Assembly (NCBI GenBank): GCA_963169665.1
Contig: CAUJET010000105.1
Coordinates: 33,419 to 97,418 of the forward strand
Length of the DNA stretch: 64,000 bases
Direction: 5' to 3'
Origin: Actinomycetota bacterium
GTDB taxonomy: Bacteria > Actinomycetota > Acidimicrobiia > Acidimicrobiales > Ilumatobacteraceae
Under the pieces are notes generated by a model that saw only the letters and a list, made by a program, of their open reading frames with translations, had not been told where the DNA came from and did not search any database. The position numbers and the translations under genes are program-made. Below are positions 10,502 to 18,449 of the stretch, piece by piece. Within the stretch, counting starts at the first letter, position 1; every line of letters begins with the position of its first letter.

Positions 10502-10573
10502 TCAGCCGCGACGAGCGGCGGCGCCACCGACGGGCGCGACGCCGAACGATCTGCGGTACGTGGACTGGATCAT
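10502..10573 (-). CDS. Candidate 23-residue peptide with strong Shine-Dalgarno
   Basis: ATG at 10573 is preceded by GGAGGAGGTGACGCC, one of the best ribosome binding sites in the window. The frame closes after 23 codons; the peptide starts MIQSTYRRSFGVAPVGG and ends RRG. It is the first ORF on the minus strand of this gap, 155 nt upstream of the 69-aa ORF. It could be a small functional peptide or a leader peptide. The claim rests on the ribosome binding site and position only. Confidence 0.4.
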   Translation of the reverse strand: MIQSTYRRSFGVAPVGGAAARRG

Positions 10574-10621
10574 GGCGTCACCTCCTCCGTCGGTCGGGGT
10601 GCCCGGAGCGGGCACGTCATG

Positions 10622-10651
10622 AGTGTCTCAAGTCGTCGACGGAGCGTGCAA
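10622..10651 (-). promoter_or_regulatory. Possible promoter for the two small ORFs
   Basis: TTGCAC (10651-10646), 18-nt spacer, GACACT (10627-10622), about 50 nt upstream of the 23-codon ORF. The surrounding gap 10574-10736 shows nothing else apart from the peptidase promoter on the other strand. Confidence 0.3.
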
Positions 10652-10723
10652 ACGATTAATGGTGACGGCTCGATCGGCGGTTCCGCGTGCCGCCGGCAGA
10701 GTCGCGGCTGCGGATCGTGTGGG

Positions 10724-10729
10724 TACATT
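10724..10729 (+). promoter_or_regulatory. -10 box TACATT for the S9 peptidase gene
   Basis: TACATT followed by 7 nt and GTG at 10737. This fixes the peptidase start and implies a leaderless mRNA. Confidence 0.5.
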
Positions 10730-10736
10730 CGGACGG

Positions 10737-12599
10737 GTGGAGTCCCGGTCGACCATCAGCATCGACGCGTGCGTCGGCGGTCGCGATCTCACCGAGCCGC
10801 GACTCTCGACCGACGGCAGGTGGGTGGTCGTGGCCCTCGGCGACGCCGACGGCACCTCCCTCGTGCGCTACGACCTCGATGCCGACGAGCCGACCGCCGA
10901 GCCGATCGTCACGACCCCCGCGCCGCGCGTGGGGCGCGGCCTGGGCGGAGGGTGCTGGTGCTTCGCCGACGCCGACCGGGCGATCGTCTACGCCGGCGTG
11001 GACGGCAACCTGTGGTGGCACTCGCTCGTCGACGTGTCGGCCGCTGCCCGCCGGCTCACCGACCACGGCCCCGACCGTGTCGCGCAGGCGCCGTACGCGT
11101 CCGCCGACGGTCGCAGCGTGGTCTACGTCGTCGATCAGTCCGAGGTGTGGCACCTCGACATGTCCACCGCGGCCTCGACCCGGCTCGACGACGGCAGCGC
11201 GGACTTCTGTTTCGATCCCGAGATCGCCACGTCCGCGACGGCGGCGTCGTGGTTGGCCTGGAACGTGCCCGACATGCCGTGGGATCACGCGCGGGTGGTG
11301 CGGGCGTCGTTCGATGGACGCATCCGCGAGGAGTTCGTCCCGCGCCACAGCGTGCAACAACCACGCAGCGCGCCGGACGGTACGAGGCTCGGCGTCCGCG
11401 ACGACACCGGGTGGAACAACGTGTGGTGGGGCGACCGTCCGCTCGTCGACGAGCCGTTCGAACACGCCGGCCCCACGTGGGGTCTGGGTCAGCGTTCGTT
11501 CGCGGTCTCACCCGACGGTACCCAGGTCGCGTTCACCCGCAACGAGGCCGGATTCGGACGGCTGTGCACGGTCGACGTCGCGAGGGCCCTTGCATCAGCC
11601 GGCGACACGACGTCCGCGGTGCGGGAGCTCGGTCGGGGTGTGCACGGCCAGGTCTCATGGTGTGCCGATCGGATCGTTGCGCTGCGCACGGGGGCACGGA
11701 CGCCGACGGAACTCGTCGTGTACGACGCGGTCACCGGCGACCGTCGCACCGTCGCCGTGGCGTCAACCGTGACATGGGATCGCGACCTGCTCGTCGAGCC
11801 CGACACCGTCGCGGTGCCGACCGACGACGGGGGGGTCGTGCACGCCCGGCTGTACCGGGCCGATGCAGCGTGTCGCGCCGAGGGCGAACCGCCGCGGACC
11901 ATCTGCTGGCTGCACGGCGGACCGACCGACCAGTGGCAGGTGACGTTCATGCCTCGGGTGGCCTACTGGCGGGCGCAGGGGTGGGACGTGCTCGTGCCCG
12001 ACCACCGCGGCAGCACCGGTCACGGCCGGTCGTACCAGCAGGCGCTGCGCGGGCGATGGGGCGAGCTCGACGTCGCCGATGTGGCGGCCGTGGTGCGACA
12101 CGCACACGCCATCGGACTTGCGGAACCGTCCCGCACCGTGCTCATCGGTGGATCCGCCGGCGGTTTCACCGTGCTCGGCGTGCTGCGGCACCACCCCGGC
12201 ACGGCGGCGGCTGCCGTGGTGGCCTATCCGGTAGCCGACCTCGCTGACCTCGCCGAGCGCAGCCACCGGTTCGAACGGCACTACACGCGCACCCTCGTCG
12301 GCGAGCCACCGCCACCGCCGGCGATCGACGAGCGCGCCCGTGACCGGTCGCCCACCTGGTTCGCGGATCGCATCACCACGCCGTTGCTGGTCCTGCACGG
12401 CGAGGACGACCCGGTCGTGCCGGTCGGGCAGAGCCGGGTGCTCGTCGAGCGCATCCGCGCCGCCGGCGGCACGGTCGATCTCGTCGTGTATCCCGGCGAA
12501 GGACATGGCTTCCGACGTCGCGAGCACCAGGTCGACGAGTACCAGCGGATCGCTGCCTTCCTCGCCCGCCACGTGGCCACCGCGACGGCGGAGCGATAG
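10737..12599 (+). CDS. Prolyl oligopeptidase family (S9) serine peptidase
   Basis: 620 residues. The N-terminal part (to about 350) reads as a beta-propeller with repeated WD-like blades (for example FAVSPDGTQVAFTRNEAGF), and the C-terminal part is an alpha/beta hydrolase: WLHGGPTDQW oxyanion region, nucleophile Ser in GGSAGGF, Asp in LHGEDDPVVP and His in GEGHGFR. Probably a cytoplasmic S9C-type acylaminoacyl or dipeptidyl peptidase; no signal peptide is seen. I chose GTG 10737 because a -10 box sits 7 nt upstream; an extension to 10623 would add a non-homologous-looking N-terminus running through that promoter. The stop codon overlaps the next -10 box. Confidence 0.9.
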   Translation: MESRSTISIDACVGGRDLTEPRLSTDGRWVVVALGDADGTSLVRYDLDADEPTAEPIVTTPAPRVGRGLGGGCWCFADADRAIVYAGVDGNLWWHSLVDVSAAARRLTDHGPDRVAQAPYASADGRSVVYVVDQSEVWHLDMSTAASTRLDDGSADFCFDPEIATSATAASWLAWNVPDMPWDHARVVRASFDGRIREEFVPRHSVQQPRSAPDGTRLGVRDDTGWNNVWWGDRPLVDEPFEHAGPTWGLGQRSFAVSPDGTQVAFTRNEAGFGRLCTVDVARALASAGDTTSAVRELGRGVHGQVSWCADRIVALRTGARTPTELVVYDAVTGDRRTVAVASTVTWDRDLLVEPDTVAVPTDDGGVVHARLYRADAACRAEGEPPRTICWLHGGPTDQWQVTFMPRVAYWRAQGWDVLVPDHRGSTGHGRSYQQALRGRWGELDVADVAAVVRHAHAIGLAEPSRTVLIGGSAGGFTVLGVLRHHPGTAAAAVVAYPVADLADLAERSHRFERHYTRTLVGEPPPPPAIDERARDRSPTWFADRITTPLLVLHGEDDPVVPVGQSRVLVERIRAAGGTVDLVVYPGEGHGFRRREHQVDEYQRIAAFLARHVATATAER

Positions 12600-12602
12600 C
12601 GT
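12597..12602 (+). promoter_or_regulatory. -10 box TAGCGT before a mini-ORF
   Basis: TAGCGT overlaps the stop codon of the peptidase gene and ends 7 nt before GTG 12610, the geometry used by other leaderless genes here. Confidence 0.45.
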
Positions 12603-12609
12603 CGCCCTC

Positions 12610-12654
12610 GTGGATCGGCCCCTCCCGATCCCTCTCTCGACGGGACCACGATGA
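12610..12654 (+). CDS. Candidate leaderless 14-codon mini-ORF coupled to the next gene
   Basis: Predicted transcription from the TAGCGT box would start at this GTG. The ORF encodes MDRPLPIPLSTGPR and its TGA overlaps the ATG of the following gene (ATGA, 12651-12654). A leaderless uORF handing ribosomes to the main ORF would explain why that main ORF has only a weak Shine-Dalgarno (GACGGGA). This is inference from geometry; the peptide itself need not have a function. Confidence 0.4.
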   Translation: MDRPLPIPLSTGPR

Positions 12655-13418
12655 CCGACTGGAACCCCAACGATCCGGATGCGACCCGGGTCCACTACGA
12701 CCTCAGCGCCTGGGACTTCGACCAGCAGGCGGAGCTGGCCGCGGCCATGGCAGACGCCGAGGTGCCCCATGCCTGGGACGGCAACGAGCTGATCGTGCCC
12801 GAGGAGATGGAGCTGCAGGCCGACGATCTCATCGCCCGCGTCGAGGCAGCACTCGGCATCGTGTCCGATCCCGGCGACGCCGATGACCTCGGGCCCCGTC
12901 CCGCGCCGATCGAACTCGGTGCCGACGAGGCCACCACCGAGTACGACCTGGCCGACTGGTCGGCCGCCGAGCTCGACACCGTCTCGATCGCGCTCGCCGA
13001 TGCCCGCATCCCGTTCCGCTGGGAGGAGCAGGTGCTGCTGGTGTCCACCGCCGACGAGGACGTGGTGGAGACGCTGCTCGACGACATCGAGAGCGGCGAG
13101 TACGTCGACGTCGGGGCGGCGCGTGTGCCCACCGAGGCCGACGAGCGCTCCGCCGAGGTGCTCACCGAGTTCTTCCTCGCTGCCGAGCGCCTGCAGCGCG
13201 ACCCGCTCGACGCCGACGGCATCGATCACCTGCGCCGCGCCACCGACGTCGCCGACCCCGACGTGGCTCCGTTCGGGGTGACGCCGAAGTTGTGGCAGCG
13301 CACCTGCGAGCTCGCCGAGGACATCGTCGACGCGCTCGTCGACGACGAGGGCCCCGATCTCCAAGGGGCGATGGAGTCGGCCTCGTCGCTGCTCGAGCTG
13401 CTCCGCCCGCACGTCTGA
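12651..13418 (+). CDS. Acidic hypothetical protein with an internal duplication
   Basis: 255 residues, strongly acidic, no membrane segment or signal. Two similar units are visible: residues about 15-65 (VHYDLSAWDFDQQAELAAAM followed by EVPHAWDGNELIVPEE) and about 95-150 (EYDLADWSAAELDTVSIAL followed by RIPFRWEEQVLLVS). Each looks like a small alpha/beta unit of the kind that binds a peptide or second protein. The C-terminal third is helical. Function is not recognised. It is followed after 22 nt by the J-domain gene and probably co-transcribed with it. Confidence 0.8.
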   Translation: MTDWNPNDPDATRVHYDLSAWDFDQQAELAAAMADAEVPHAWDGNELIVPEEMELQADDLIARVEAALGIVSDPGDADDLGPRPAPIELGADEATTEYDLADWSAAELDTVSIALADARIPFRWEEQVLLVSTADEDVVETLLDDIESGEYVDVGAARVPTEADERSAEVLTEFFLAAERLQRDPLDADGIDHLRRATDVADPDVAPFGVTPKLWQRTCELAEDIVDALVDDEGPDLQGAMESASSLLELLRPHV

Positions 13419-13440
13419 CCCGACGCCCACGACGACCATC

Positions 13441-14133
13441 ATGCTGCTCGCCGAGCTGGAGGTCTGGCACTCCCGACCCACGACACCCACACGTCGCGTC
13501 GCGTTGGGCCACCTGGTCCTGCCCACCGACCCTGCGCCCGGGTTCGGCGGACTGCTGCTCGGCGCGGTGATCGCCACCCATCTGCCTGAGGTCGACCCCG
13601 ATCTGGTGGCTGACGTACATCGGTTGCTGCGCCAGGTCGAGCAGGGTGCCCGGGTGCCCCAGCCACGCCTGCGTCACCGCTATCAGGTCGATCGCCACGG
13701 TCTCGCGGTGAGCGTGCACCGGCTCGTCGGGGAGGGCGACAACGTGCGCTTCGACCTGCACGCGCAGGGCAGCGCGCTCGCGCAGGTGCTGGGCGCGGTC
13801 TACGCAGTCGAACGCCTCGACGCGGCCTCACGACAACTGCTGGTGCCGGTGCTCCTGCGGTCCATGCGGTGGCGAGGCCCGATCGGCCCGTCGTTCATCG
13901 CCAATCTCGCCGGCACGGCCTCGACGTCGCTGTCCGCCATGGCAGACCCGCGGGCGTGGGCGCTCGAACTGCTGGGTTTCCCACCCGGCACGGGCAAGGT
14001 GTCCAAGCGCGAGGTGACAACCCGGTACCGCGAGGGTCTGCGGCGGGCGCACCCCGACCACGGCGGCAGCGAGGTGGCGGCCAGCAAGGCGATCGCCGAC
14101 CTCGGCGAGGCACGGAAGATCCTGTCGTCGTGA
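13441..14133 (+). CDS. J-domain-containing protein
   Basis: 230 residues. The last 60 form a J-domain: SKREVTTRYREGLRRAHPDHGG with the HPD motif that stimulates Hsp70 ATPase, followed by a helix (AIADLGEARKIL). The first 170 residues are not recognised; they hold a beta-rich start (LLAELEVWHSR) and a hydrophobic helix (GFGGLLLGAVIATHL). A C-terminal J-domain suggests a specialised DnaK co-chaperone rather than a general DnaJ. The stop TGA overlaps the GTG of the next gene by 4 nt. Confidence 0.8.
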   Translation: MLLAELEVWHSRPTTPTRRVALGHLVLPTDPAPGFGGLLLGAVIATHLPEVDPDLVADVHRLLRQVEQGARVPQPRLRHRYQVDRHGLAVSVHRLVGEGDNVRFDLHAQGSALAQVLGAVYAVERLDAASRQLLVPVLLRSMRWRGPIGPSFIANLAGTASTSLSAMADPRAWALELLGFPPGTGKVSKREVTTRYREGLRRAHPDHGGSEVAASKAIADLGEARKILSS

Positions 14134-14723
14134 GTCCGCGCCGAGCCACCCCGTCGGCGATGCCGGCTGCCTCCGCCTCCCTGTTGCTGTTCCCGGGCGC
14201 TGGGTCCGACCGCGACCACTCGTCGCTCATGGCGATCGAGCAGGCCGTCGCGCCGCGCCCGTGCGTCCGCGCCGACTTCCCGTACCGACGTGCGGGGAAG
14301 AAGGCGCCCGACCGGGCGCCGGTGCTCGTGCAATCGGTCGTCGACGAGGCGGCCGCGATGGGACCGGGGCCGCTGATCCTCGGCGGCCGGTCGATGGGCG
14401 GACGCATGTGCTCGATGGCCGTCGCCGACGGCCTCGTGCCGAACGCCGTCGGCCTCGTGCTCATCAGCTATCCGCTCCACCCGCCCGGCAGGCCCGACAA
14501 GCTGCGCGTCGAGCACCTCGTCCGCCTGCAGGTGCCCTGCCTGTTCGTGCACGGCACCAAGGACACCTTCGGCACCCCCGACGAACTGCAGGAGTGGACC
14601 GCCACGATCCCGGGCGCCCCCGACGCAGTCAGCCACGTATGGATCGAGGGCAAGGGCCACGACCTGAAGCGGTCGGACGACCAGATCGTCGCCGCGGTCA
14701 CCGCCTGGCTCGCGGGTCGCTGA
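14130..14723 (+). CDS. Alpha/beta hydrolase, KANL3/Tex30-like
   Basis: 197 residues from GTG 14130, which overlaps the J-domain gene stop (GTGA). Alpha/beta hydrolase core with LLLFPGAGSDRDHSS at the first strand, nucleophile elbow GGRSMGGRM, Asp in VHGTKDTFG and His in GKGHDLKR. The size and the GAGSDRDH start match the small dienelactone-hydrolase-like family that includes Tex30. The substrate is unknown. It is the third gene of a tight run with the duplicated acidic protein and the J-domain protein. Confidence 0.8.
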   Translation: MSPRRATPSAMPAASASLLLFPGAGSDRDHSSLMAIEQAVAPRPCVRADFPYRRAGKKAPDRAPVLVQSVVDEAAAMGPGPLILGGRSMGGRMCSMAVADGLVPNAVGLVLISYPLHPPGRPDKLRVEHLVRLQVPCLFVHGTKDTFGTPDELQEWTATIPGAPDAVSHVWIEGKGHDLKRSDDQIVAAVTAWLAGR

Positions 14724-14763
14724 CCCCTGGTCGCTGTCCTAGCCGCGACGGCCGGTCACTGGT

Positions 14764-16281
14764 TCACGCGTCCTCGGGGTTGATCTCCTCGAGCGTCCGG
14801 TGCGCGGTCTCCGGGTAGGTCGTGTACACCACGACGGCGGTCACCACCTGCGCCAGGGCGAGCAGCCCCATGGTCGACCCGTAGCTCCAGCCGCGATCGA
14901 TGAGGAATCCGGCGAGCAGCAACCCGAGGCTGCCGCCGACGAGTGCCATCGCGACGATGAGCCCGCCGGCCTGGCCGCGGCGCCCCGTGGGGAACAGTTC
15001 GGTGCGGTACACCGAGAACGCCGGGAACGCGATGCCCGCGAGCAGGCCGCCGACGAACGCCGAGATCCACATGACGACGCCGCCCACCACGAACGACAGC
15101 ACGAGCCCTCCCGTGGCGAAGGGGATCGAGATCGCGAGCACACGTCGCCGACCGGCGGTGTCGGCCAGTCGACCACCGAGCACGAAGCCGATCGACGCCG
15201 GGGTGGCGGTGGTGAGCGTGAAGATCGCGATGGCCGCGGCGCTGTAGCCGCGCACGTCGTCGAGGTACCGGTTCTGGAAGTACGACGCCGGTGCGATGAA
15301 CAGGTTGGCCAGGAACGCGACCGACGCGATGATCGCGAAACGCCGCTTGTCGATGTGTGCGTCGCCGACGTGGTGGGTCTCGACGATGTGTTCGAACCGC
15401 GGGGTCTCCGTGAGCCGACGCGTCACCGTCACGGCGGCGACCAGCCACACCAGCGACACCACGTACACGAACCGCCAGCCGCCCTCGCCGAGGTCGGCGA
15501 GGGGAAGGGCCATCACGGCGATGCCGGCGCCCAGGCCGCTCGCCATCGCGAGCACGCTCACTGCGTAGGCGCGGCTGTTGCGCGGCATCTCCTCGGCCGC
15601 GGCGACAGCGATCAGGAGGTCGAGGGCGATGCCGAGCGGCCGGGCGACGGTCTGGGATGCCGTCAGCACCCAGAAGTTCGGCGCCAGCGCGCCCAGCGAC
15701 GCGAGGGTGGGTGCGAGCCAGGCGAGGAGGACGATCATCCGTCGCCGCCCGAGCCGATCGGCCAGCACGGCGAAGGGCAGCGCGAGCACGATGCCGCAGC
15801 GCACGAGCACTCCTGCGAAACCCTGGCCCTGCTCACTGATCCCGAAGTCGTCCGCCGCGAAGTTCACCGTCTGGGTGAACAGGGTGTTCACGAACGCCGA
15901 CGGCATCGACACGGCCGCGAGAAGACCGAGGACGAGCACGTGTCGCGGCTCGAGCCGGTCGGGCGGTGCCCAGGCCGGTGGTGCGCCGGTCCCGGCAGAG
16001 CGGTGCTTCAACGATGCCCGGACCGGCCACCGGAAAAGCCACCCGAACCAGGGGATGTCGAGGCGATACGTGGTGGTGTCGACCACCCGGCCGTCGCGTA
16101 CTTCGATGGTGCGGCGGTACTCCTGGAACGGACCCTCGGCCTGCTCGAGTTCCAGTGACTCGCCCTCGGCGAGCCGATCGGCGACGACGCGCTCGGCCAC
16201 GAGGCCATTGCGGGGACGCCGGGCGTGCTCGAGTTCGGATGCCGTCCAGGAGCGAACGACTCGGCGGGGGGGCCTGAGCAC
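14764..16281 (-). CDS. Major facilitator superfamily transporter with N-terminal cytoplasmic domain
   Basis: About 505 residues. An N-terminal soluble stretch of about 85 residues (EHARRPRNGLVAERVVADRL, then a beta-rich part ending FGWLFRWPVR) precedes about 12 TM helices, with the MFS loop motif LADRLGRRRM after TM2 and GGRLADTAGRRR in the second half. The substrate is unknown; sugar-porter-like overall. An ATG at 16317 would overlap the murA ATG on the other strand and place the murA promoter inside this gene; GTG 16281, 36 nt downstream, has a TATTAC box 9 nt upstream, so I prefer it. Confidence 0.88.
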   Translation of the reverse strand: MLRPPRRVVRSWTASELEHARRPRNGLVAERVVADRLAEGESLELEQAEGPFQEYRRTIEVRDGRVVDTTTYRLDIPWFGWLFRWPVRASLKHRSAGTGAPPAWAPPDRLEPRHVLVLGLLAAVSMPSAFVNTLFTQTVNFAADDFGISEQGQGFAGVLVRCGIVLALPFAVLADRLGRRRMIVLLAWLAPTLASLGALAPNFWVLTASQTVARPLGIALDLLIAVAAAEEMPRNSRAYAVSVLAMASGLGAGIAVMALPLADLGEGGWRFVYVVSLVWLVAAVTVTRRLTETPRFEHIVETHHVGDAHIDKRRFAIIASVAFLANLFIAPASYFQNRYLDDVRGYSAAAIAIFTLTTATPASIGFVLGGRLADTAGRRRVLAISIPFATGGLVLSFVVGGVVMWISAFVGGLLAGIAFPAFSVYRTELFPTGRRGQAGGLIVAMALVGGSLGLLLAGFLIDRGWSYGSTMGLLALAQVVTAVVVYTTYPETAHRTLEEINPEDA

Positions 16282-16290
16282 GTGCCGACA

Positions 16291-16307
16291 GTAATACCGG
16301 GCATACT
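16291..16307. promoter_or_regulatory. Back-to-back -10 boxes for the MFS gene (minus) and murA (plus)
   Basis: Minus strand TATTAC (16296-16291) is 9 nt before GTG 16281; plus strand CATACT (16302-16307) is 8 nt before the murA ATG. The boxes are 5 bp apart, so RNA polymerase could not occupy both at once. Confidence 0.4.
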
Positions 16308-16315
16308 GGTCAGCC

Positions 16316-17647
16316 ATGTCGCCGAGCCCGCTCGACCCGAGCCATCCCCGCGACCCGCTGGCACCCGACCGACGCCTCTCCGATGCCGTCGTCGTGGTGC
16401 ACCGATCGGGCCCGCTCCGGGGCGAGGTCGTCGTCCCCGGTGCGAAGAACTCGGTGCTGAAGCTGATGGCGGCGACCCTGCTCGCCGACGGGTCCCATCA
16501 CCTCACCAACGTGCCCGACATCGCCGACGTGTCGATCATGAGCGATCTGCTCGCCGCGATCGGTGTCACGACCACCCGACCGGCGCCGGGCGAGCTGCTG
16601 ATGGAGAACACCGGCGACATCACGCCGGTGGCCCCGTACGAACTCGTCGAGCGCATCCGCGCCTCGATCAACGTGCTCGGCCCGCTCCTCGGACGCTTCG
16701 GGCGCGTCCGGCTGTCGCTGCCCGGCGGTGACGACTTCGGCTCACGGCCGATCGACATGCACCTCAGCGGCCTCGAGGCGATGGGCGCGACGATCATCCT
16801 CGACCACGGCGACGTCGTCGCGACCGCCGACCGGTTGCACGGTGCCGACGTCACCTTCGAGTTCCCGAGCGTCGGTGCCACCGAGAACATCCTCACGGCC
16901 GCCGTCCACGCCAAGGGCACCACGGTCATCGACAACGCCGCCCGCGAGCCGGAGATCTCCGATCTCTGCCGCATGCTCGTCGCGATGGGCGCCGACATCG
17001 AGGGGATCGGTACCTCGCGGCTCGTCGTGCACGGCGTCGAGCCGGGCACGCTGCGCGCCACGAGCCACGACACCGTGCCCGACCGCATCCAGGCGGCCAC
17101 CTATCTCGCTGCGGCGGCAGTCACCGGCGGCGAACTGTTCCTGCGCGGCGCCCGTGCCGACCACATGGACATGCTCCTGCGCCGCTTCACCGACATGGGG
17201 CTCGAGCTGGTGCCGCAGCACGACGGGCTGAGCGTCTATGCACCGGAGCGGTTGAAGGCGATCGACGTGGCGACCCTGCCGTACCCCGGGATCGCCACCG
17301 ACTACAAGCCGCTGATCGTCACGATGTTGGCCGTCGCCGACGGGGTGGGGATCGTGACCGAGAACCTCTACCCCGGTCGGTTCCGCTACGTCGAGGAGCT
17401 GTGCCGGCTCGGTGCCGACATCCGCACCGACGGCCACCACGCGGTGGTGCGCGGCCGGTTCTCGCTGAGCGGTGCGCCCGTGCGCGCCCCCGACATCCGC
17501 GCCGGTGCGGCGCTCGTGGTCGCCGGACTCGTCGCCGAGGGCAGCACGACGATCAGCGGTGTGCACCACATCGACCGCGGCTACGACGATCTCGTCGGCC
17601 GGCTCGCGGCGGTGGGTGCGTCGATCGAACGTCGCCCACCGCGCTGA
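16316..17647 (+). CDS. murA: UDP-N-acetylglucosamine 1-carboxyvinyltransferase, Asp-type active site
   Basis: First committed step of peptidoglycan synthesis: transfers enolpyruvate from PEP to UDP-GlcNAc. 443 residues, with a short N-terminal extension before the domain. The conserved K44-N45 pair is in PGAKNSVLKLMA. The catalytic loop reads PGGDDFGSRP, with Asp139 where Escherichia coli MurA has Cys115. Known Cys-to-Asp MurAs, such as that of Mycobacterium tuberculosis, are active and resist fosfomycin, which alkylates that Cys. The mRNA is probably leaderless (CATACT box 8 nt upstream). It converges with a small membrane-protein gene 17 nt after its stop. Confidence 0.95.
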   Translation: MSPSPLDPSHPRDPLAPDRRLSDAVVVVHRSGPLRGEVVVPGAKNSVLKLMAATLLADGSHHLTNVPDIADVSIMSDLLAAIGVTTTRPAPGELLMENTGDITPVAPYELVERIRASINVLGPLLGRFGRVRLSLPGGDDFGSRPIDMHLSGLEAMGATIILDHGDVVATADRLHGADVTFEFPSVGATENILTAAVHAKGTTVIDNAAREPEISDLCRMLVAMGADIEGIGTSRLVVHGVEPGTLRATSHDTVPDRIQAATYLAAAAVTGGELFLRGARADHMDMLLRRFTDMGLELVPQHDGLSVYAPERLKAIDVATLPYPGIATDYKPLIVTMLAVADGVGIVTENLYPGRFRYVEELCRLGADIRTDGHHAVVRGRFSLSGAPVRAPDIRAGAALVVAGLVAEGSTTISGVHHIDRGYDDLVGRLAAVGASIERRPPR

Positions 17648-17664
17648 GACAGCGCCGAACCGGG

Positions 17665-17841
17665 TCAGGGGCCCGTGCGCTCCGCGGGGTCCGGGGGCGG
17701 CGTCATCGAGGACGTGGCGCGGTCGACGCGGCGCTTCGCGAGCCGCAGGAGCAGCACCACCACGGCCATGGGGCCGACGATGAGCAGGATCTCGTCCCAG
17801 CCGCCCTGATGGGCGAGCACGATGCCCAGCGGCGTCCTCAC
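17665..17841 (-). CDS. Small single-span membrane protein (58 aa)
   Basis: GTG at 17841 overlaps the stop of the lipoprotein gene by 4 nt (GTGA). The product has one hydrophobic helix (EILLIVGPMAVVVLLLRL) preceded by HQGGWDE and followed by a basic AKRRVDR and a Pro-rich tail. Similar AHxGGWDE-type mini membrane proteins sit beside cupredoxin-like genes in other actinobacteria as far as I recall; that is recollection, not a search. The stop/start overlap with the lipoprotein gene is strong evidence that it is translated. It probably works with the lipoprotein at the membrane. Confidence 0.65.
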   Translation of the reverse strand: MRTPLGIVLAHQGGWDEILLIVGPMAVVVLLLRLAKRRVDRATSSMTPPPDPAERTGP

Positions 17842-18383
17842 ACGACCTCGAGGACCATCAGCACCTCGCCCGTCTCGTGGCTCTCGAGCTCGAACGATCC
17901 GGCCTGATTGGCCACGAAGGTGAACGTGGCGGTCTGACCGGCGGCCATCACCTGGTTGTCGCCGAGGTCGTAGCCGTGGAGATGGAACTCGTCCTCGTCG
18001 TCGGGGTTGGTGACCGACAGGGCGATCGTGGCGCCGAGCGGGACGCGCTCGATCCGCTCGGGATCGGCATCGAGGCCGACGGTGACGCTGAGCGAGTACG
18101 GCAGATCGGCGGTGACCGGCGGCAGGGGGATGTCGCCCGTGCCGACCGGCAGGGGGATGTCACCGGTACCGAGCGGGATGTCGCCCGTGCCGACCGGCAG
18201 ATCGGCGGTGTCGGACGGCGCCGCGGTAGCGGCCGGGACGCTCGTGGACGGAGCGGGAGCGGCGGTCTCGACCGCCACCGTGGTGGTGCTCGCGGTGTCG
18301 TCGGCATCGTCGCCACCGCCGCAGGCGGTGACGAGGAGCAGTGCCAGCACGGACGCGCCGGCGAGGCTCGGACGTGTTCTCAT
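17838..18383 (-). CDS. Cupredoxin-like lipoprotein
   Basis: 181 residues. Signal peptide with lipobox LLVTAC-GG, then a Thr/Ala/Pro linker containing a GTGDIPL repeat three times (between about residues 60 and 90), then a beta-sandwich of about 90 residues: PYSLSVTVGLDADP, FHLHGYDLGDNQVMAAG, FTFVANQAGSFELESHETG. The HLHGYD and SHETG segments sit where cupredoxins place ligands, but no Cys ligand is present, so copper binding is uncertain. Leaderless: TACGAT lies 8 nt before the ATG. Coupled to the downstream 58-aa membrane protein. Confidence 0.82.
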   Translation of the reverse strand: MRTRPSLAGASVLALLLVTACGGGDDADDTASTTTVAVETAAPAPSTSVPAATAAPSDTADLPVGTGDIPLGTGDIPLPVGTGDIPLPPVTADLPYSLSVTVGLDADPERIERVPLGATIALSVTNPDDEDEFHLHGYDLGDNQVMAAGQTATFTFVANQAGSFELESHETGEVLMVLEVV

Positions 18384-18391
18384 GAGTCGCC

Positions 18392-18397
18392 ATCGTA
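18392..18397 (-). promoter_or_regulatory. -10 box TACGAT for the cupredoxin-like lipoprotein
   Basis: TACGAT on the minus strand, 8 nt before the ATG at 18383. The divergent NifU-like gene starts 66 nt away; a TTGAAT at 18411-18416 could be its -10 box. Confidence 0.45.
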
Positions 18398-18449
18398 CGG
18401 CGGCTCCTGGTTGAATGGGCGTTGCCCCGTCCGAAAGCCCTCACCTCGC

